This document shows, piece after piece, positions 16,911-27,654 of a stretch of DNA of 64,000 nucleotides; position 1 is the stretch's first letter; every line of letters starts with the position of its first letter. This stretch comes from Burkholderia sp. Leaf177 (GTDB lineage Bacteria > Pseudomonadota > Gammaproteobacteria > Burkholderiales > Burkholderiaceae): assembly GCF_001424345.1 (NCBI RefSeq), contig NZ_LMPF01000006.1:1-64000 (forward strand), in the 5' to 3' direction. The position numbers and the translations under genes were made by a program. Below the pieces are notes generated by a model. It was given only the letters and a program-made list of their open reading frames with translations, was not told the DNA's origin and did not search any database.

Positions 16911-18314
16911 ATGAACTCATCGACTGAAGCCCAAGCCTTAAGCCTCGACGTCTATCGCAACCGCCGCGACCGCGTCCTCGCGGCGTTGCGCGAATCGGGC
17001 GGCGGCGTGGCGATCATCCCGACCGCGCGCGAAGTCATGCGCAACCGCGACGCCGATTACCCGTACCGCCACGACAGCTATTTCTACTACCTGACGGGTT
17101 TCACGGAACCGGAAGCCACGCTCGTTCTGGACGCCTCCGCCCATGCCGATGAACCCGCGGCCATCCTCTTCTGCCGCGAGAAAAACGTCGAACGCGAAAC
17201 GTGGGAAGGCTTCCGCTACGGTCCCGAAGGCGCGCGCCTCGCGCTGGGTCTGGACGCGACATTCCCCATCGATCAGCTCGATGCCGAAATGCCCCGCCTT
17301 CTCGCCGATAAACCCGCCGTCCACTACGCGCTCGGCAGTTCGGCCGAACTCGATACACAGGTTCGCGGCTGGCTCGCGGCGGTGCGGGCGCAAAGCCGGA
17401 TTGGCGTCAAGACGCCATCGAAAGCAGTGGATTTGCTGCCCGTGCTCGACGAAATGCGCCTGATCAAGGACGAGCACGAACTCTCGATCATGCGGCGCGC
17501 CGGCATTATTTCCGCCGAAGCGCATCGTCGCGCGATGCAAACCTGCCGTCCCGGCATGCATGAATACGAGATCGAAGCCGAGCTGCTCTACACGTTCCGC
17601 AAACGCGGCGCGCAAGGCCCGGCGTATGGTTCGATTGTCGCGGCCGGCGCGAACGCGTGCGTGCTGCATTACCCGGCGGGCAACGCGATTGCGCGCGAAG
17701 GCGATCTGATCCTGATCGATGCCGCGTGCGAACTCGACGGCTACGCGTCCGACATCACGCGCACGTTTCCGGCGAGCGGCCAGTTCACATCGGCGCAACG
17801 TGAGATTTACGACATCGTGCTGGCCGCGCAATATGCCGCCGTCGATGCCACCCGCGCCGGCGTGAGTTTCGACGCGCCGCACGAAGCGGCGGTGCGGGTC
17901 TTGTCGCAGGGATTGCTGGACACGGGGGTCCTCGACCGCAACAAATTTGCGACGGTCGACGACGTCATCGCCGAGCGCGCCTATCAGCGTTTCTACATGC
18001 ACCGCACGGGCCATTGGCTCGGCATGGACGTGCACGACGCAGGCGATTATCGCGATGCAAACGCGCCGCTCGACGACCACGGTGCGCGCGCGTGGCGCAC
18101 GTTGATGCCGGGCATGACGCTCACCATCGAGCCGGGTCTGTACATTCGCGCCGCCGCCGACGTGCCGGAACGCTACGCGGACATCGGCATTCGCATTGAA
18201 GACGACGCCATCGTCACCGCCGGCGGCTGCGAGCTGACAACGCGCGAAGTTCCCGTCGATGCCGACGAAATCGAAGCCTTGATGCGCGACGCGCAAACCT
18301 CCGATGCAAATTGA
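16911..18314 (+). CDS. pepP: Xaa-Pro aminopeptidase (aminopeptidase P)
   Basis: This is a manganese-dependent cytosolic aminopeptidase that removes N-terminal residues preceding proline. The 467-residue protein has the N-terminal AMP_N domain (RRDRVLAALRESGGGVAII, YFYYLTGFTEPEA) and a C-terminal pita-bread domain. All metal ligands are visible: Asp in ILIDAACELDGYASDITRTF (two), His in HRTGHWLGMDVHDAGD, Glu in TIEPGLYI and Glu in IGIRIEDD. It overlaps ubiH by 11 bp, the same gene neighbourhood as pepP-ubiH in E. coli. Confidence 0.95.
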   Translation: MNSSTEAQALSLDVYRNRRDRVLAALRESGGGVAIIPTAREVMRNRDADYPYRHDSYFYYLTGFTEPEATLVLDASAHADEPAAILFCREKNVERETWEGFRYGPEGARLALGLDATFPIDQLDAEMPRLLADKPAVHYALGSSAELDTQVRGWLAAVRAQSRIGVKTPSKAVDLLPVLDEMRLIKDEHELSIMRRAGIISAEAHRRAMQTCRPGMHEYEIEAELLYTFRKRGAQGPAYGSIVAAGANACVLHYPAGNAIAREGDLILIDAACELDGYASDITRTFPASGQFTSAQREIYDIVLAAQYAAVDATRAGVSFDAPHEAAVRVLSQGLLDTGVLDRNKFATVDDVIAERAYQRFYMHRTGHWLGMDVHDAGDYRDANAPLDDHGARAWRTLMPGMTLTIEPGLYIRAAADVPERYADIGIRIEDDAIVTAGGCELTTREVPVDADEIEALMRDAQTSDAN

Positions 18315-19521
18315 AACCACGGAAACCATCGGCCACGAATTGCCGGCCGATTATCACTTCGATATTGCTATTGTCGGCGCGGGGCCGGTCGGGCTCGCGC
18401 TCGCCGGTTGGCTGGCGAAGCGCAGCGCGACGTCGCGTTTGTCGGTCGCGCTGATCGATGCACGCGAACCCGGTTCCGCGTCGAACGATCCGCGCGCGAT
18501 CGCGGTATCGCACGGAAGCCGCGCGATGCTGGAGTCGTCGCTGGGTTTTCCCGCCGATGCCACGCCGATCAAGCGCATTCATGTGTCGCAGCGCGGCCGG
18601 TTCGGTCGCACGTTGATCGATCACGATGAACACGGCCTGCCCGCGCTCGGTTACGTGGTGCGTTACGGCTCGCTGGTTTCGACTCTTTCGGACGCGGTGA
18701 GCAAGACCGGCGTGCGCTGGTTCACGCAAACAACGGCGTCCACACCCTTGCACGATCACGATGGCGTGACGCTGCCGATCCATTCATCGGCTGAAGGCAA
18801 TCGTACGATCCGCGCGCGCATTCTGGTGAACGCCGAAGGTGGGTTGTACAAGGAAACGGACGCATCGACTTCGGTCAAGAACACCCGCGATTACGGACAA
18901 ACGGCGATTGTCGGGACGGTCAGCGTGAGCTCGCCGCACCCGGGCGTTGCGTGGGAACGCTTCACGCCCGACGGTCCGATCGCGCTGTTGCCTTCCGGCG
19001 GCGCGCGTCAGGCGGATTACGCGCTCGTCTGGTGTTGCGCGCCGGAGGAAGCGGCGCGTCGTTCGCAACTTCCCGACGATGCATTTCTCGCCGAACTCGG
19101 CACGGCATTCGGCGAACGCATGGGCCGTTTCACAAAAATCACCGGCCGCGCGATGTTCCCGCTCGGACTCAACGCGCTGAACGCGCTGGTCGACCGGCGC
19201 ACGGTCGCGATTGGCAATGCGGCGCAAACGCTGCATCCGGTTGCAGGACAAGGGCTCAATCTCGGTCTGCGCGATGCGCACGCTTTGTGCGATGCGTTAT
19301 CGACGAACGGTCCCTCGAACGTTGCGCTCAGTCTTTTCGCGCAACGCCGCGCTTTGGATCGGCGGATGACGATTGGCGCCACGGATACGCTCGCGCGCGT
19401 TTTCACCATCGACTTTGCCCCGCTCGCCGCCATGCGCGGCCTTGCGTTGAGCGCATTGGAACTCGTGCCGCCAGTCAAAACCGTGCTGGCCCGGCAAATG
19501 ATGTTCGGACAACGGCGCTAA
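18304..19521 (+). CDS. ubiH: UbiH/UbiF-family FAD-dependent ubiquinone biosynthesis hydroxylase
   Basis: This flavin monooxygenase of 405 residues hydroxylates the aromatic ring during ubiquinone synthesis. It has the FAD dinucleotide motif IAIVGAGPVGLALAG (about residues 21-35), a DG-type motif (ILVNAEGG, an unusual Glu-Gly where many relatives have Asp-Gly) and the second FAD motif GNAAQTLHPVAGQGLNLGLRDA. Translation is probably coupled to pepP through the 11-bp overlap. The pepP linkage favours UbiH (2-octaprenyl-6-methoxyphenol hydroxylase), but other family members cannot be excluded by eye. Confidence 0.88.
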   Translation: MQIETTETIGHELPADYHFDIAIVGAGPVGLALAGWLAKRSATSRLSVALIDAREPGSASNDPRAIAVSHGSRAMLESSLGFPADATPIKRIHVSQRGRFGRTLIDHDEHGLPALGYVVRYGSLVSTLSDAVSKTGVRWFTQTTASTPLHDHDGVTLPIHSSAEGNRTIRARILVNAEGGLYKETDASTSVKNTRDYGQTAIVGTVSVSSPHPGVAWERFTPDGPIALLPSGGARQADYALVWCCAPEEAARRSQLPDDAFLAELGTAFGERMGRFTKITGRAMFPLGLNALNALVDRRTVAIGNAAQTLHPVAGQGLNLGLRDAHALCDALSTNGPSNVALSLFAQRRALDRRMTIGATDTLARVFTIDFAPLAAMRGLALSALELVPPVKTVLARQMMFGQRR

Positions 19522-19756
19522 ACGTTTGCCACTCGTTTGCACTTCCAACGCGCTCCACACTTCGCGCCAGCGCGGCCAAATCTGCTGAGTTAGCCGCGCC
19601 AAAAATCGAGCGTTCACTCTATGGCGTTCGTAACTTTCATAGAAGATTTAACGACTTGCAACGCGATCCGAGCTAATTGACGCAGCGCGTTCGCGTTAAA
19701 ATACGCGTTTCCGCCAACGCTTTTGCGTCTATTCAGATACGGACGCTGCCAGTTTC

Positions 19757-20869
19757 ATGCCTATTTCCAAACCGGCCATCGGCCCCCATATCTTGCGCAA
19801 CAATCTGTTCGTCGCCCCGATGGCCGGCGTGACCGACCGCCCGTTCCGGCAGTTGTGCAAACGCATGGGCGCGGGGTACGCGGTGTCCGAAATGGTCGCA
19901 TCGAACGCGCAGTTGTGGAAAAGCGAAAAGACCATGCGCCGCGCGAATCACACCGGCGAGGTCGAGCCTATCTCGGTGCAGATCGCCGGCGCGGACCCGA
20001 AGATGCTCGCCGAAGCGGCGCGGCACAACGTCGCGAACGGCGCGCAGATCATCGATATCAACATGGGCTGCCCAGCCAAGAAAGTTTGCAACGTCGCGGC
20101 CGGTTCGGCCCTGTTGCAGAACGAAGCGCTGGTCGCCGAGATCGTGCAAGCCGTGGTGAATGCGGTCGGCGTGGGCCCGGACGCCGTGCCCGTCACGTTG
20201 AAAATACGCACTGGCTGGAATCGCGAAAACAAGAATGCGCTCAACATTGCGCGCATTGCGCAGGACGCGGGCATTTCCATGCTGACCGTGCATGGCCGCA
20301 CGCGCGCCGATTTGTACAAGGGCGACGCGGAATACGAAACCATCGCGGCCGTCAAAGCCTCGGTGCGGATTCCAGTCGTGGCGAACGGCGACATAGGCAC
20401 GCCGGAGAAAGCGCGCCACGTGCTGGCCGTAACCGGCGCGGACGCCATCATGATTGGACGAGCCGCGCAAGGACGCCCGTGGCTCTTTCGCGAGATCGAA
20501 CATTTCCTGCTGACGGGCGAATATCTGCCTGCGCCGCGTATCGACGAAATCCAGCAGCTGATGAACGCGCATCTCGAAGATCACTATGATTTCTATGGCG
20601 AATTCACGGGCGTTCGTACAGCGCGCAAACACATCGGCTGGTACACTCGCGGCCTTTCCGGCGCCAATACGTTCAGACATCGGATGAACACGCTGGATTC
20701 CACACGAGAACAATTGCTCGCCGTGAACGAATTCTTCGACGCCCAAAAGGCGTTGTCCGACCGTCTCGTCTATGTCGAAGAACTCGGCTCAGACGGTAAT
20801 AGCGGCGACAACGACGAAGCTTCAGAATCGTGCAGCACGCAGAACCACACAGACCGATTAGCCGCATGA
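19757..20869 (+). CDS. dusB: tRNA-dihydrouridine synthase B
   Basis: This FMN-dependent enzyme reduces U17-type uridines in tRNA. The 370-residue TIM-barrel protein has family signatures NLFVAPMAGVTDRPFRQLC, the catalytic Cys in NMGCPAKKVCN, KIRTGWN, TVHGRTRADLY and IGRAAQGRPWLF. It forms the classic dusB-fis operon, with its TGA inside the fis ATG (ATGA). The 235-bp upstream gap contains TTGACG followed 14 bp later by TAAAAT near 19678-19703, a possible though short-spaced promoter. The C-terminus runs about 30 residues past the conserved domain. Confidence 0.95.
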   Translation: MPISKPAIGPHILRNNLFVAPMAGVTDRPFRQLCKRMGAGYAVSEMVASNAQLWKSEKTMRRANHTGEVEPISVQIAGADPKMLAEAARHNVANGAQIIDINMGCPAKKVCNVAAGSALLQNEALVAEIVQAVVNAVGVGPDAVPVTLKIRTGWNRENKNALNIARIAQDAGISMLTVHGRTRADLYKGDAEYETIAAVKASVRIPVVANGDIGTPEKARHVLAVTGADAIMIGRAAQGRPWLFREIEHFLLTGEYLPAPRIDEIQQLMNAHLEDHYDFYGEFTGVRTARKHIGWYTRGLSGANTFRHRMNTLDSTREQLLAVNEFFDAQKALSDRLVYVEELGSDGNSGDNDEASESCSTQNHTDRLAA

Positions 20870-21099
20870 GCAGACACAACATAGAACAATGCGTCCGCCA
20901 GAGCCTGGACAATTATTTCCAGGACCTGGACGGCTCGAAACCGCACGACGTCTACGAAATGGTGATTTCGTGCGTCGAAAAGCCGATGCTCGAAGTCGTG
21001 CTGAAACAAGCCGACGGCAACCAGTCGCTCGCAGCTGAGTATCTCGGCATCAATCGCAACACGCTGAGAAAGAAGCTTCAGCAGCACGGCCTGATCTGA
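20866..21099 (+). CDS. fis: Fis-family nucleoid-associated DNA-binding protein
   Basis: This 77-residue Fis protein bends DNA and regulates rRNA, tRNA and many other promoters. The C-terminal helix-turn-helix GNQSLAAEYLGINRNTLRKKL is essentially the canonical Fis HTH, and the acidic N-terminal part is shorter than in E. coli, as in other beta-proteobacteria. The start at 20866 (MSRHNIEQCV) is preferred over the longer frame because it overlaps the dusB stop and matches family length. Confidence 0.94.
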   Translation: MSRHNIEQCVRQSLDNYFQDLDGSKPHDVYEMVISCVEKPMLEVVLKQADGNQSLAAEYLGINRNTLRKKLQQHGLI

Positions 21100-21204
21100 T
21101 TCATTTGTCGAATTAATGCACCTCCCGGACCGTCGCGGCGTACGGCGGTCGATCCGAATTTATTGATTCCCTCGACTCCCCTACCGGCTTCCGCCGTTCC
21201 CATC

Positions 21205-22770
21205 ATGATCAAGCAAGCGCTCCTCTCTGTTTCAGACAAGTCCGGCATTGTTGAATTCGCGAAATCGCTGTCCGAGCTTGGCGTAAGCCTGCTTTCTACC
21301 GGCGGCACTGCAAAACTTCTCGCCGATGCCGGCCTGCCCGTCACCGAAGTCGCCGACTACACCGGGTTCCCGGAAATGCTCGACGGCCGCGTGAAAACGC
21401 TGCATCCGAAGGTTCACGGCGGCATTCTGGCGCGCCGCGACTTGCCCGAACATATGGCTGCGCTCGGCCAACACGAGATTCCGACCATCGACTTGCTGGT
21501 GGTGAATCTTTATCCGTTCGTGCAGACGGTATCGAAGGAAGAATGCTCGCTGGAAGACGCGATCGAGAACATTGATATTGGTGGCCCGACCATGTTGCGT
21601 TCGGCCGCAAAGAATCATCGCGATGTGACCGTGATCGTCGATCCTTCGGATTACGCGACGGTGCTCGAGGAAATGCGCTCGGCCAACAACACGGTCAGCT
21701 ACCCGACGAACTTCCGGCTCGCGACCAAGGTATTCGCGCACACCGCGCAATACGATGGCGCGATCACGAACTATCTGACGAGCCTGACCGAAGCGCTGGA
21801 ACACAAGAGCCGCAACACGTTTCCATCGACATTTAACCTCGCGTTCACCAAAGTGCAGGACCTGCGTTATGGCGAGAACCCGCATCAAAGCGCGGCGTTT
21901 TATCGCGATATCGCGACGTCCGCCGGCGCGCTCGCGAACTACGAGCAGTTGCAGGGCAAGGAACTGTCGTACAACAACATCGCGGATTCCGACGCTGCGT
22001 GGGAATGCGTCAAGACCTTCGACGTGCCGGCCTGCGTGATCGTCAAGCACGCGAATCCGTGCGGCGTGGCGGTCGGCGCGGACGCACACGAAGCGTATTC
22101 GAAGGCGTTCCAGACGGATCCTACTTCGGCGTTCGGCGGGATCATCGCGTTCAATCGCGAAGTCGATGAAGCCGCCGCGCAAGCCGTCGCGAAGCAGTTC
22201 GTGGAAGTGCTGATGGCGCCTTCTTTCAGCGACGCAGCCAGGCAGATTTTTGCGGCCAAGCAGAACGTGCGTTTGCTGAAAATCGATCTCGGCGATGGCC
22301 ATAACGCGTTCGACCTGAAGCGCGTGGGCGGCGGTCTGCTGGTTCAATCGCTGGATTCGAAGAACGTTCAGCCGCACGAACTGCGCGTGGTCACGAAGCG
22401 TCACCCGACGCCTAAGGAAATGGACGACCTGATGTTCGCGTGGCGCGTCGCGAAGTACGTAAAGTCGAACGCCATTGTGTTCTGCGGCGGCGGCATGACG
22501 CTCGGCGTGGGCGCGGGGCAAATGAGCCGCGTGGATTCGGCGCGTATTGCGAGCATCAAGGCGCAGAACGCGGGTTTGTCGCTGGCGGGTTCCGCGGTGG
22601 CATCGGACGCGTTCTTCCCGTTCCGCGACGGCCTCGACGTGGTGGTAAACGCGGGCGCGACCTGCGTGATCCAGCCGGGCGGCTCCATGCGCGATGACGA
22701 AGTCGTCGCTGCGGCGGACGAACACAATATTGCGATGGTGCTCACCGGCACGCGCCACTTCCGCCATTAA
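21205..22770 (+). CDS. purH: Bifunctional AICAR formyltransferase / IMP cyclohydrolase
   Basis: This enzyme catalyses the last two steps of purine synthesis, AICAR to FAICAR to IMP. The 521-residue protein has the N-terminal IMP cyclohydrolase domain ([27 protein letters not shown]) and the C-terminal transformylase domain with [13 protein letters not shown], carrying the catalytic Lys-His pair, and [15 protein letters not shown]. The start at 21205 ([14 protein letters not shown]) is chosen by family alignment; an upstream ATG at 21163 adds 14 unrelated residues. A strong terminator follows 20 bp after the stop. Confidence 0.96.
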   Translation: MIKQALLSVSDKSGIVEFAKSLSELGVSLLSTGGTAKLLADAGLPVTEVADYTGFPEMLDGRVKTLHPKVHGGILARRDLPEHMAALGQHEIPTIDLLVVNLYPFVQTVSKEECSLEDAIENIDIGGPTMLRSAAKNHRDVTVIVDPSDYATVLEEMRSANNTVSYPTNFRLATKVFAHTAQYDGAITNYLTSLTEALEHKSRNTFPSTFNLAFTKVQDLRYGENPHQSAAFYRDIATSAGALANYEQLQGKELSYNNIADSDAAWECVKTFDVPACVIVKHANPCGVAVGADAHEAYSKAFQTDPTSAFGGIIAFNREVDEAAAQAVAKQFVEVLMAPSFSDAARQIFAAKQNVRLLKIDLGDGHNAFDLKRVGGGLLVQSLDSKNVQPHELRVVTKRHPTPKEMDDLMFAWRVAKYVKSNAIVFCGGGMTLGVGAGQMSRVDSARIASIKAQNAGLSLAGSAVASDAFFPFRDGLDVVVNAGATCVIQPGGSMRDDEVVAAADEHNIAMVLTGTRHFRH

Positions 22771-22790
22771 GAACGTCTGAAATTCGCACA

Positions 22791-22822
22791 GCCCGGTGGC
22801 CGTCAGGTTCACCGGGCTTTTT
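22791..22822 (+). terminator. Terminator after purH
   Basis: Perfect 8-bp arms gcccggtg (22791-22798) and caccgggc (22810-22817), followed by T5. Confidence 0.9.
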
Positions 22823-22875
22823 ACTTTTTGCGCCGCGCTGTTAGTATCGCAAGCACTACGTTCCAACGGCATTCC

Positions 22876-23418
22876 ATGAGAATTCTCGGCATTGACCCGG
22901 GTCTGCGCGTGACGGGATTCGGCGTCATCGATAAAACCGGCCACACGCTGACTTACGTGACCAGCGGCGTCATCAAGACGGCGGACGCTGATTTGCCGTC
23001 GCGTCTGAACACGATATTCGAGGGCATTTCGACGCTCGTGCGGCAACACTCGCCGGATCAATCGGCTATAGAAAAAGTGTTCGTCAACGTCAATCCTCAA
23101 TCCACGCTGCTGCTCGGCCAGGCTCGTGGCGCAGCCATTTGCGGACTGGTCGCGAACGGCGTGCCCGTCGCCGAATACACGGCTTTGCAATTGAAGCAAG
23201 CCGTGGTGGGCTACGGCCGCGCAACGAAAGAGCAGATGCAGCAGATGGTGGTGCGCTTGCTTGCGCTTTCGGGCGTGCCCAGCACGGACGCCGCCGATGC
23301 CCTCGGCATGGCCATCTGCCACGCGCACGCGGGAGGCGCGACGGCAATCCTCGGCGGCATTGCGCCATCGCTGGCAAAGAAGGGCTTGCGCGTTCGGCGC
23401 GGCCGCCTTGTCGGCTAA
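22876..23418 (+). CDS. ruvC: Holliday junction endodeoxyribonuclease RuvC
   Basis: RuvC resolves Holliday junctions by paired nicking, together with RuvAB. The 180-residue RNase H-fold protein shows all four acidic catalytic positions: Asp in ILGIDPGLR, Glu in SAIEKVFVN, and the two Asp in [16 protein letters not shown]. The ATG at 22876 gives the usual N-terminus; the open frame runs 16 codons further upstream. It is first in ruvCAB, 21 bp before ruvA. Confidence 0.96.
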   Translation: MRILGIDPGLRVTGFGVIDKTGHTLTYVTSGVIKTADADLPSRLNTIFEGISTLVRQHSPDQSAIEKVFVNVNPQSTLLLGQARGAAICGLVANGVPVAEYTALQLKQAVVGYGRATKEQMQQMVVRLLALSGVPSTDAADALGMAICHAHAGGATAILGGIAPSLAKKGLRVRRGRLVG

Positions 23419-23439
23419 CTCCATTACAAGATCCTCAAC

Positions 23440-24030
23440 ATGATTGGTCGCATTGCAGGCGTCTTGCTTGAAAAAAACCCACCGTATTTGCTCGTCGATT
23501 GCGGCGGTGTGGGCTATGAAATCGCCGTGCCGATGAGCACCTTCTACAACCTGCCGAACAGCGGCGAAAAGATCGTGCTGCTGACGCAGTTGATCGTGCG
23601 CGAGGACGCGCATTTGCTCTACGGCTTCGGTACGCAACAGGAGCGCACGACCTTTCGCGAGTTGCTCAAGATCAGCGGAATCGGTGCGCGTATGGCCTTG
23701 GCGGTGCTGTCGGGCATGAGCGTCCAGGAACTCGCGCAAGCGGTGACAATGCAAGATGCCGCGCGCCTGACGCGTACGCCGGGTATTGGCAAGAAGACGG
23801 CGGAGCGGCTGTTGCTTGAATTGAAGGGCAAACTCGGCGCGGATCTGGGGACGGCATCAGGCACTGTGGCCGGCCCGGATCACGCGAGCGATATCCTGAA
23901 CGCTTTGCTGGCATTGGGTTACTCCGAAAAAGAGGCACTCATGGCGGTGAAAAATGTTCCCGCGGGAACAGGTGTTTCAGAGGGCATCAAGCTCGCCCTG
24001 AAGGCACTATCGTTTCAACCCACACGCTGA
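23440..24030 (+). CDS. ruvA: Holliday junction DNA helicase subunit RuvA
   Basis: This junction-binding tetramer subunit recruits RuvB. The 196-residue protein has an N-terminal OB fold ([21 protein letters not shown]), two helix-hairpin-helix motifs ([36 protein letters not shown]) and a C-terminal RuvB-binding helical domain ([20 protein letters not shown]). It lies directly downstream of ruvC. The 123-bp gap before ruvB contains inverted repeats. Confidence 0.96.
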   Translation: MIGRIAGVLLEKNPPYLLVDCGGVGYEIAVPMSTFYNLPNSGEKIVLLTQLIVREDAHLLYGFGTQQERTTFRELLKISGIGARMALAVLSGMSVQELAQAVTMQDAARLTRTPGIGKKTAERLLLELKGKLGADLGTASGTVAGPDHASDILNALLALGYSEKEALMAVKNVPAGTGVSEGIKLALKALSFQPTR

Positions 24031-24049
24031 TGCGCAAGCGCGACTCGAA

Positions 24050-24119
24050 CCGGATCAAGCAAGAACGGATTTAGTGTCCCACGTCGTTGATCCGGCCAAC
24101 AGTCGGCCGATTGGCCAGC
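24050..24119. repeat. Inverted repeats in the ruvA-ruvB gap
   Basis: Nine-bp arms ccggatcaa (24050-24058) and ttgatccgg (24087-24095) are perfect inverted repeats, followed at 24103-24117 by cggccgattggccag, one of several related palindromic motifs in this window. There is no T-run, so it is not an obvious terminator. Confidence 0.6.
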
Positions 24120-24153
24120 TTTCGGCGCTTTAGTCACGCGGTACAATCGACGC

Positions 24154-25218
24154 ATGATAGAAACCGACAAACTCGCCGCCGAACGCATCATCTCGGCCAC
24201 TCCGGTCTCGCCGAATGAGGAAGTGTTCGAGCGGGCGTTGCGGCCGCGCCAGCTCGAGGAATACGTCGGGCAGGAAAAGATCCGGGATCAGTTGCAAATC
24301 TTTATTGAAGCCGCCCGCAGGCGCTCCGAGGCGCTCGATCACGTACTGCTGTTCGGGCCGCCCGGTCTCGGCAAAACCACGCTCGCGCACATCATTGCGC
24401 GAGAAATGGGCGTGAATTTGCGGCAGACGTCGGGACCGGTGCTGGAACGCGCCGGCGATCTTGCCGCGTTGCTGACAAACCTTGAAAAGAACGACGTACT
24501 TTTCATCGATGAAATTCATCGGCTGTCGCCGGTTGTCGAGGAAATCCTGTACCCGGCGCTCGAGGATTATCAGATCGACATCATGATCGGCGAAGGCCCG
24601 GCGGCGCGCAGCGTGAAGCTGGATTTGCAGCCGTTCACGCTGGTCGGCGCAACGACCCGCGCCGGGATGCTGACCAATCCGCTGCGGGACCGCTTCGGGA
24701 TTGTGTCGCGGCTCGAGTTTTATACCGCGAGCGAATTGGCTCGGATCGTCACACGATCGGCATCGTTATTGAAAGCGAATATTGTCCCGGAAGGAGCGTT
24801 CGAGATTGCCAAACGCGCGCGCGGTACGCCGCGTATTGCAAACCGTCTGCTCCGGCGCGTGCGCGATTACGCCGAGGTGCGGGCGAACGGCAATATCACG
24901 GCTGATGTCGCCGATGCCGCTTTGAAAATGCTCGACGTCGATCCCGTCGGCTTCGACCTGATGGACCGCAAGCTTCTGGAAGCCATTTTGTACAAATTCG
25001 ATGGCGGCCCGGTCGGTGTGGACAATCTGGCTGCGGCAATTGGCGAAGAGCGCGACACGATTGAAGACGTGCTGGAGCCTTATCTAATCCAGCAAGGTTA
25101 TTTGCAGCGCACGCCGCGCGGACGCGTTGCCACGCTGCTTACTTATCGTCATTTTGGGCTTGCGGCACCCGATGCCGGCCCTGTTCGGGATCTCTGGGAC
25201 GCGAACTCGCCCGAATAG
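24154..25218 (+). CDS. ruvB: Holliday junction DNA helicase motor RuvB
   Basis: This AAA+ hexameric motor drives branch migration. The 354-residue protein has Walker [13 protein letters not shown], Walker [17 protein letters not shown], sensor 1 LVGATTRAG, the arginine finger region [16 protein letters not shown], and a C-terminal winged helix ([18 protein letters not shown]). It is separated from ruvA by 123 bp, so it may have its own promoter in addition to readthrough. It converges with the phosphatase gene, with only 4 bp between stops. Confidence 0.97.
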   Translation: MIETDKLAAERIISATPVSPNEEVFERALRPRQLEEYVGQEKIRDQLQIFIEAARRRSEALDHVLLFGPPGLGKTTLAHIIAREMGVNLRQTSGPVLERAGDLAALLTNLEKNDVLFIDEIHRLSPVVEEILYPALEDYQIDIMIGEGPAARSVKLDLQPFTLVGATTRAGMLTNPLRDRFGIVSRLEFYTASELARIVTRSASLLKANIVPEGAFEIAKRARGTPRIANRLLRRVRDYAEVRANGNITADVADAALKMLDVDPVGFDLMDRKLLEAILYKFDGGPVGVDNLAAAIGEERDTIEDVLEPYLIQQGYLQRTPRGRVATLLTYRHFGLAAPDAGPVRDLWDANSPE

Positions 25219-25222
25219 CTGC

Positions 25223-25885
25223 TTAGCGGGGCACTTCCTTCAGGTCGTCGTCGCTGCTGGGCGCGGCCAGATGCGCAACGTTGCCCCACGCGACGACCTT
25301 CGCGTGACCATTTTCGAAGTCCACCGTGTTGATGCTCGTGTTCAGCAACAACCAATCGCGAGGCACTTCGAGCGGGATTCCGCACGCATACCGGTAGATG
25401 CAGTCCAGCACGCCGCCATGCGCCACGCATGCAATTCGCCCACCCGGATGCGCTGCCACGATGGGTTCAACGGCGTTCAACACCCGCCGCGAAAATTCCC
25501 GTTGAGATTCACCGTCGGGCGGGGCGAAATCGGGATCGTGGCTCTGCCAGACGGCATGTTCGGCAGGATACTTGGCCAGGATCTCCGCGCTGTCGTGGCC
25601 TTGAAAACCGCCATACAAACGCTCGCGCAGCCCTTCGTTCAGTTTCAGCGATAACCCGAGCGCATCGGCAAAAGGCCTGGCCGTTTGCTGCGCACGTTGC
25701 AGGTCGCTGGAATAGACCGCATCGATCCGTGCGCCAGATTTCGACTCGAACAATAGCCGCTGGGCGAGTTGTTCGGCCTGCGCGACTCCGCTTGCGCTGA
25801 GCGGAATATCGATATGCCCCTGAATCCGCTTGATGCGATTCCAGTCGGTCTCGCCGTGTCTGATAAAGAGGACTTGCGTAATCAT
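25223..25885 (-). CDS. Histidine phosphatase family protein (phosphoglycerate-mutase-like)
   Basis: This 220-residue member of the branch-1 histidine phosphatases transfers phosphate through a phosphohistidine. The phosphorylated His lies in FIRHGETDWN (about residue 9), the second catalytic His in CVAHGGVLDCIYRY, and the core arginines in SSDLQRAQQTARPF and LREL-type segments. Such proteins are often annotated as GpmB, but most act on small phosphorylated metabolites rather than phosphoglycerate. It follows dtd on the same strand. Substrate unknown. Confidence 0.85.
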   Translation of the reverse strand: MITQVLFIRHGETDWNRIKRIQGHIDIPLSASGVAQAEQLAQRLLFESKSGARIDAVYSSDLQRAQQTARPFADALGLSLKLNEGLRERLYGGFQGHDSAEILAKYPAEHAVWQSHDPDFAPPDGESQREFSRRVLNAVEPIVAAHPGGRIACVAHGGVLDCIYRYACGIPLEVPRDWLLLNTSINTVDFENGHAKVVAWGNVAHLAAPSSDDDLKEVPR

Positions 25886-25934
25886 CGGGATTCCAAAGGA
25901 TGCGCTTGGGATGGGCCGGCGCTATGTGCGGACA

Positions 25935-26393
25935 TCAGGGACTTACTTGCAGCCAGAACGTGACCGGCCCGTCGTTCACCAGCGACACCTGCATGTCTGC
26001 GCCGAACTCACCCGTCTCGACAATCGGATGGGCATTACGCGCCTGTGCAACGAAATAATTGAAGAGCTTGAGGCCTTCGTCCGGCGGCGCTGCCGGCGTG
26101 AAGCTCGGCCGCAAGCCGCTGGATGTATCGGCGGCGAGCGTGAATTGCGATACCAGCAGCACGCCGCCAACACGCCCGGCACCATCGATATCCCGTACCG
26201 GAAGATTCATCTTGCCGGCTGCGTCGCTGAACACTCGGTACGCGAGCATTTTCGCCAGCAGCTTGTCCGCCGCTGCGGGCGTGTCGCCGCGTTCGGCGCA
26301 CACGAGCGCCAGCAGGCCTGTATCGATAGCGCCCGTCACGCGCCCTTCCACACGAACATCGGCGCGCAAAACGCGTTGAATGAGCGCAATCAC
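25935..26393 (-). CDS. dtd: D-aminoacyl-tRNA deacylase
   Basis: This 152-residue proofreading enzyme removes D-amino acids (and glycine from tRNA-Ala) mischarged on tRNA. Signature motifs are present: SQFTLAAD in the active site and the Gly-cisPro element near [10 protein letters not shown] at the C-terminus. It follows tyrS by 4 bp on the same strand, a sensible pairing because tyrosyl-tRNA synthetase is a known source of D-Tyr-tRNA. Confidence 0.94.
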   Translation of the reverse strand: MIALIQRVLRADVRVEGRVTGAIDTGLLALVCAERGDTPAAADKLLAKMLAYRVFSDAAGKMNLPVRDIDGAGRVGGVLLVSQFTLAADTSSGLRPSFTPAAPPDEGLKLFNYFVAQARNAHPIVETGEFGADMQVSLVNDGPVTFWLQVSP

Positions 26394-26397
26394 GGAC

Positions 26398-27654
26398 TCA
26401 AGCCGTCAGCGTGACGCGCGCAAAGCGACGTTTGCCGACTTGCACGACAAACTCGCCGGCTTCGACTTTCAGGCCCTTGTCCGACACGATCGCGCCATCG
26501 ATTTTCACGCCGTTCTGCTCGATATTGCGCAGCGCTTCGCTCGTCGATGGAACCAGTCCTGCCTGCTTCAGCAACTGCCCGATGGCAAGCGGCGCACCGC
26601 TCAGCGTGACCGATGCAATCTCGTCCGGCACCCCGCCCTTCGCCCGATGATTGAAGTCTTCAAGCGCCCGTTCGGCATCAGCCGGCGAGTGGAATCGCGC
26701 GACGATTTCCTGCCCGAGCAACACCTTGAAATCGCGCGGATTACGGCCGCCTTCGGCTTCGCTCTTGAACCGCGCGATCTCTTCCATGCTTCTGAACGAC
26801 AGCAGTTCGAAATAGCGCCACATGAGCGTGTCGGAAATGCTCATCAGCTTGCCGAACATGTCCGCGGGCTTCTCGCTGATTCCGATGTAGTTGTGCTTCG
26901 ACTTCGACATCTTCTCGACGCCATCCAGCCCTTCCAGCAGCGGCATGGTCAAGATGCACTGCTGTTCTTGCCCATACTGTTTTTGCAACTCGCGCCCAAC
27001 CAGCAGATTGAACTTCTGGTCCGTGCCGCCGAGTTCCAGGTCGGCGTTCAGCGCCACCGAGTCGTATCCCTGCATGAGCGGGTACAGCAACTCGTGAATG
27101 GAGATCGGCATGCCGCCCTGATAACGCTTGGTGAAATCTTCGCGCTCGAGAATACGCGCAACCGTGTAACGCGACGCAAGCTTGATCATGCCGTCGGCGC
27201 CAAGCGGCATCGACCATTCGCTGTTGTAGCGAATCTCGGTTTTCTCGCGATCCAGCACCAGCGTGGCCTGTTCGAAATACGTCTTCGCGTTCGACTCGAT
27301 CTGTTCGCGCGTCAGCGGCGGGCGCGTGGCGTTACGCCCCGATGGATCGCCAATCAGCGACGTGAAATCGCCGATCAGGAAAATGACCGTATGGCCCAAG
27401 TCCTGCAGCTGACGCATTTTGTTCAGCACAACCGTATGGCCGATGTGAATATCGGGCGCGGTCGGATCAAGGCCAAGCTTGATACGCAGCGGCTTGCCGC
27501 TCAACGCGCTGCGCGCAAGTTTCTGCGCGAACTCTGCTTCGATCAGCAGTTCGTCGCAACCCCGTTTCGCGATGGCAAGCGCGGCTTGCACTTCGTCGGT
27601 GAGGGGCAAGGTTTTCGCAGCCGAAGCCGGAGAGTCGTTCGGTTCTGTGCTCAT
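26398..27654 (-). CDS. tyrS: Tyrosyl-tRNA synthetase
   Basis: This class I aminoacyl-tRNA synthetase has 418 residues. The HIGH motif is in [21 protein letters not shown] is in [16 protein letters not shown], and a C-terminal S4 RNA-binding domain follows ([20 protein letters not shown]). It belongs to the TyrRZ branch with KMSKS rather than KFGKS. It leads the leftward tyrS-dtd-phosphatase group; I see no T-box leader in the 351-bp upstream gap. Confidence 0.96.
   Translation of the reverse strand: MSTEPNDSPASAAKTLPLTDEVQAALAIAKRGCDELLIEAEFAQKLARSALSGKPLRIKLGLDPTAPDIHIGHTVVLNKMRQLQDLGHTVIFLIGDFTSLIGDPSGRNATRPPLTREQIESNAKTYFEQATLVLDREKTEIRYNSEWSMPLGADGMIKLASRYTVARILEREDFTKRYQGGMPISIHELLYPLMQGYDSVALNADLELGGTDQKFNLLVGRELQKQYGQEQQCILTMPLLEGLDGVEKMSKSKHNYIGISEKPADMFGKLMSISDTLMWRYFELLSFRSMEEIARFKSEAEGGRNPRDFKVLLGQEIVARFHSPADAERALEDFNHRAKGGVPDEIASVTLSGAPLAIGQLLKQAGLVPSTSEALRNIEQNGVKIDGAIVSDKGLKVEAGEFVVQVGKRRFARVTLTA

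Noticed and set aside
21232-23754. An 840-codon minus-strand frame opposite purH and ruvC
   Set aside because: It overlaps two certain genes and the purH terminator and has shadow-frame composition.
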